A DNA stretch of 46,269 bases from contig CAYGRM010000012.1 of NCBI GenBank assembly GCA_964352225.1, positions 1 through 46,269 of the forward strand, given 5' to 3'. Source of the DNA: CAJQQY01 sp964352225. Its GTDB lineage: Bacteria > Bacteroidota > Bacteroidia > Chitinophagales > Saprospiraceae. Shown here piece by piece: positions 45,271 through 46,269 of this stretch. Within the stretch, counting starts at the first letter, position 1; each line of letters starts with the position of its first letter. The notes below the pieces were generated by a model that saw only the letters and a program-made list of their open reading frames with translations, was not told where the DNA came from and did no database searches. The translations under genes were made by a program, and so were the position numbers.

Positions 45271-46264
45271 ATGTTTAAAAACAAGTTACAAAATAGGAAG
45301 AACCGACCAATTTAGACAAAAGTCAGGCGAGTTCTTATTAGTACAATCTCACCAGTATTTATCGCCACTTCAAAAAGTACTTTCCAAAAATTTAGATGAA
45401 CGCTTTGTTCAAACTTTTTATAACTTATTTATAGCTATACTGATGTTTCGCAACCGTCCTATGGGTCTGTTAATGAGTGAGTGAGGTGGTTTTATAGGTA
45501 GATTTTGTTCTGCACCTGGAGGGACAAAAAGAATTGGTCGTTTGCTAAAGTGTAAAAAATGGACGGATGAATCGATTGACGATTTCTTCTTTAATCGAGG
45601 CAAACCAAGAATGAAAAAGTTAGCAGCGAGCTCTAATAGACCATTGTTGTTATGGGACGATAGTAGAATAGAAAAACCAGAGAGTTCATTATTAGGAGGG
45701 CTTTGTAGTGTCTTTAGTAGTAAAGGATAACGACTCACCAGAATTAGACCTGGTTTTTTTAATCCTCCAGGGAAAAAAATCTATACAGCAGGTTATAAAT
45801 GGACAGGAGTAATGTTGTCGGCTCTGGGTAAAATATCTGATTATTATTCGAGATAAAAATTATAGCAATAGTCCTATTTATTTAATCACGAGTGTACCTA
45901 TAAACGATAGTGCAACTGCTTGGGAAATGTGTTTTTCTTATATTCATCGTTGAGAAATCGAACAGTCTTTTCGATGTTGTAAATCTGAACTTGCCATGGA
46001 AAGTCCTAGACTTTGGTTATTTGATAGAACCTTAAAGTTGTTGGCTATGGTTTCTTTTGTTTATGATTTTTTATTGAGAATGATGGGGAATTGGAAACCT
46101 TGGACTCGACAACTCTTTTCTAATTGGTCTCATAGAACAGGAAATCGGTACCGCAAAGCTGCGATACCGATTTACCGATTGAGAGCTGTCACCTCCATGG
46201 CTCTCCTTGCTTTATTTTTTGAAAAGCATTTTCAACGTAGCGGTTGGTTTGATTTGGTTACGTA
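45271..46264 (+). pseudogene. Decayed DDE transposase of an insertion sequence
   Basis: Pieces of one transposase are spread over three frames: MFKNKLQNRKNRPI and a stop; QSHQYLSPLQKVLSKNL to RNRPMGLLMSE; RPLLLWDDSRIEKPES to GYKWTGVMLSALG; and NSPIYLITSVPINDS to the end. Stops include a TGA at 45482-45484, a TAA near 45728 and a TGA at 45951-45953, where relatives have Trp (RWEIEQ-type motif). The middle of the catalytic core is missing near 45840. The pattern WEIEQ-x-FR-x-KSEL-x-ES points to an IS4-like DDE family. It cannot be active. The right end may extend past the window. Confidence 0.8.
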
Positions 46265-46269
46265 AATAC

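Noticed and set aside
45418..45738. Minus-strand frame of 106 codons
   Set aside because: It is antisense to the readable transposase relic and shows no own features.
1..46269. SusC/SusD pair, CRISPR array, tRNA or rRNA
   Set aside because: None was found on either strand: no TonB plug or SusD-type protein, no regular repeat-spacer array, and no tRNA-like cloverleaf noticed. Absence of SusC/SusD holds only for this window.

Overview
The window comes from an AT-rich member of the Bacteroidota. Supporting signs are C-terminal type IX secretion (T9SS) sorting domains, acidic lipoprotein leaders, a three-subunit succinate dehydrogenase with a single large cytochrome b subunit, TAnnTTTG-type -7 promoter boxes and a SusB-like GH97 enzyme. 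The overall flavour suggests Saprospiria, but that is inference. No rRNA, tRNA or CRISPR array was seen.

Layout. (1) 1-4325: alpha-glucan use, with a GH13 amylase fused to a GH97 alpha-glucosidase (5' end outside the window) and a ROK sugar kinase. (2) 4326-5271: two REP-like hairpins and a broken T9SS protein. (3) 5285-12739, minus strand: an SLC12-type transporter, sdhB-sdhA-sdhC and aspartase. (4) 13067-14621: tandem CRP/FNR-like boxes, a thioredoxin-like protein, a metal(loid)-type permease and an AraC-type HTH relic. (5) 14706-19083: S9 peptidase, SLC13 carboxylate transporter and a small zinc-ribbon-like protein. (6) 19163-22069: two T9SS-exported proteins with repeated domains. (7) 22579-45139: a large carbohydrate locus. 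(8) 45209-46264: a decayed insertion-sequence transposase.

The carbohydrate locus is the most interesting part. Two GH16 lipoproteins, three GH3 enzymes (one lipoprotein, two without a signal peptide), a GH158-like enzyme and an MFS sugar porter point to laminarin or another beta-1,3-glucan. No SusC or SusD is present. Instead a four-gene operon encodes two outer-membrane beta-barrel-like proteins and two lipoproteins, one with tandem CBM11-like domains. A membrane-spanning regulator with a beta-propeller, Y_Y_Y domain and LuxR-type HTH lies in the middle.

Two promoters of the locus, before the first GH16 and before the barrel operon, share an element of four GATGTA direct repeats spaced 11, 20 or 21, and 11 bp. 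In both, 32 bp separate the last repeat from an identical TAAATTTG box. This ties the hydrolases and the unusual envelope operon into one candidate regulon. My model is that the lipoproteins and barrels bind and pass glucan fragments, GH16, GH158-like and lipoprotein GH3 enzymes cut them outside the cytoplasm, the MFS porter imports glucose or short oligosaccharides, and the cytoplasmic GH3 enzymes finish the job.
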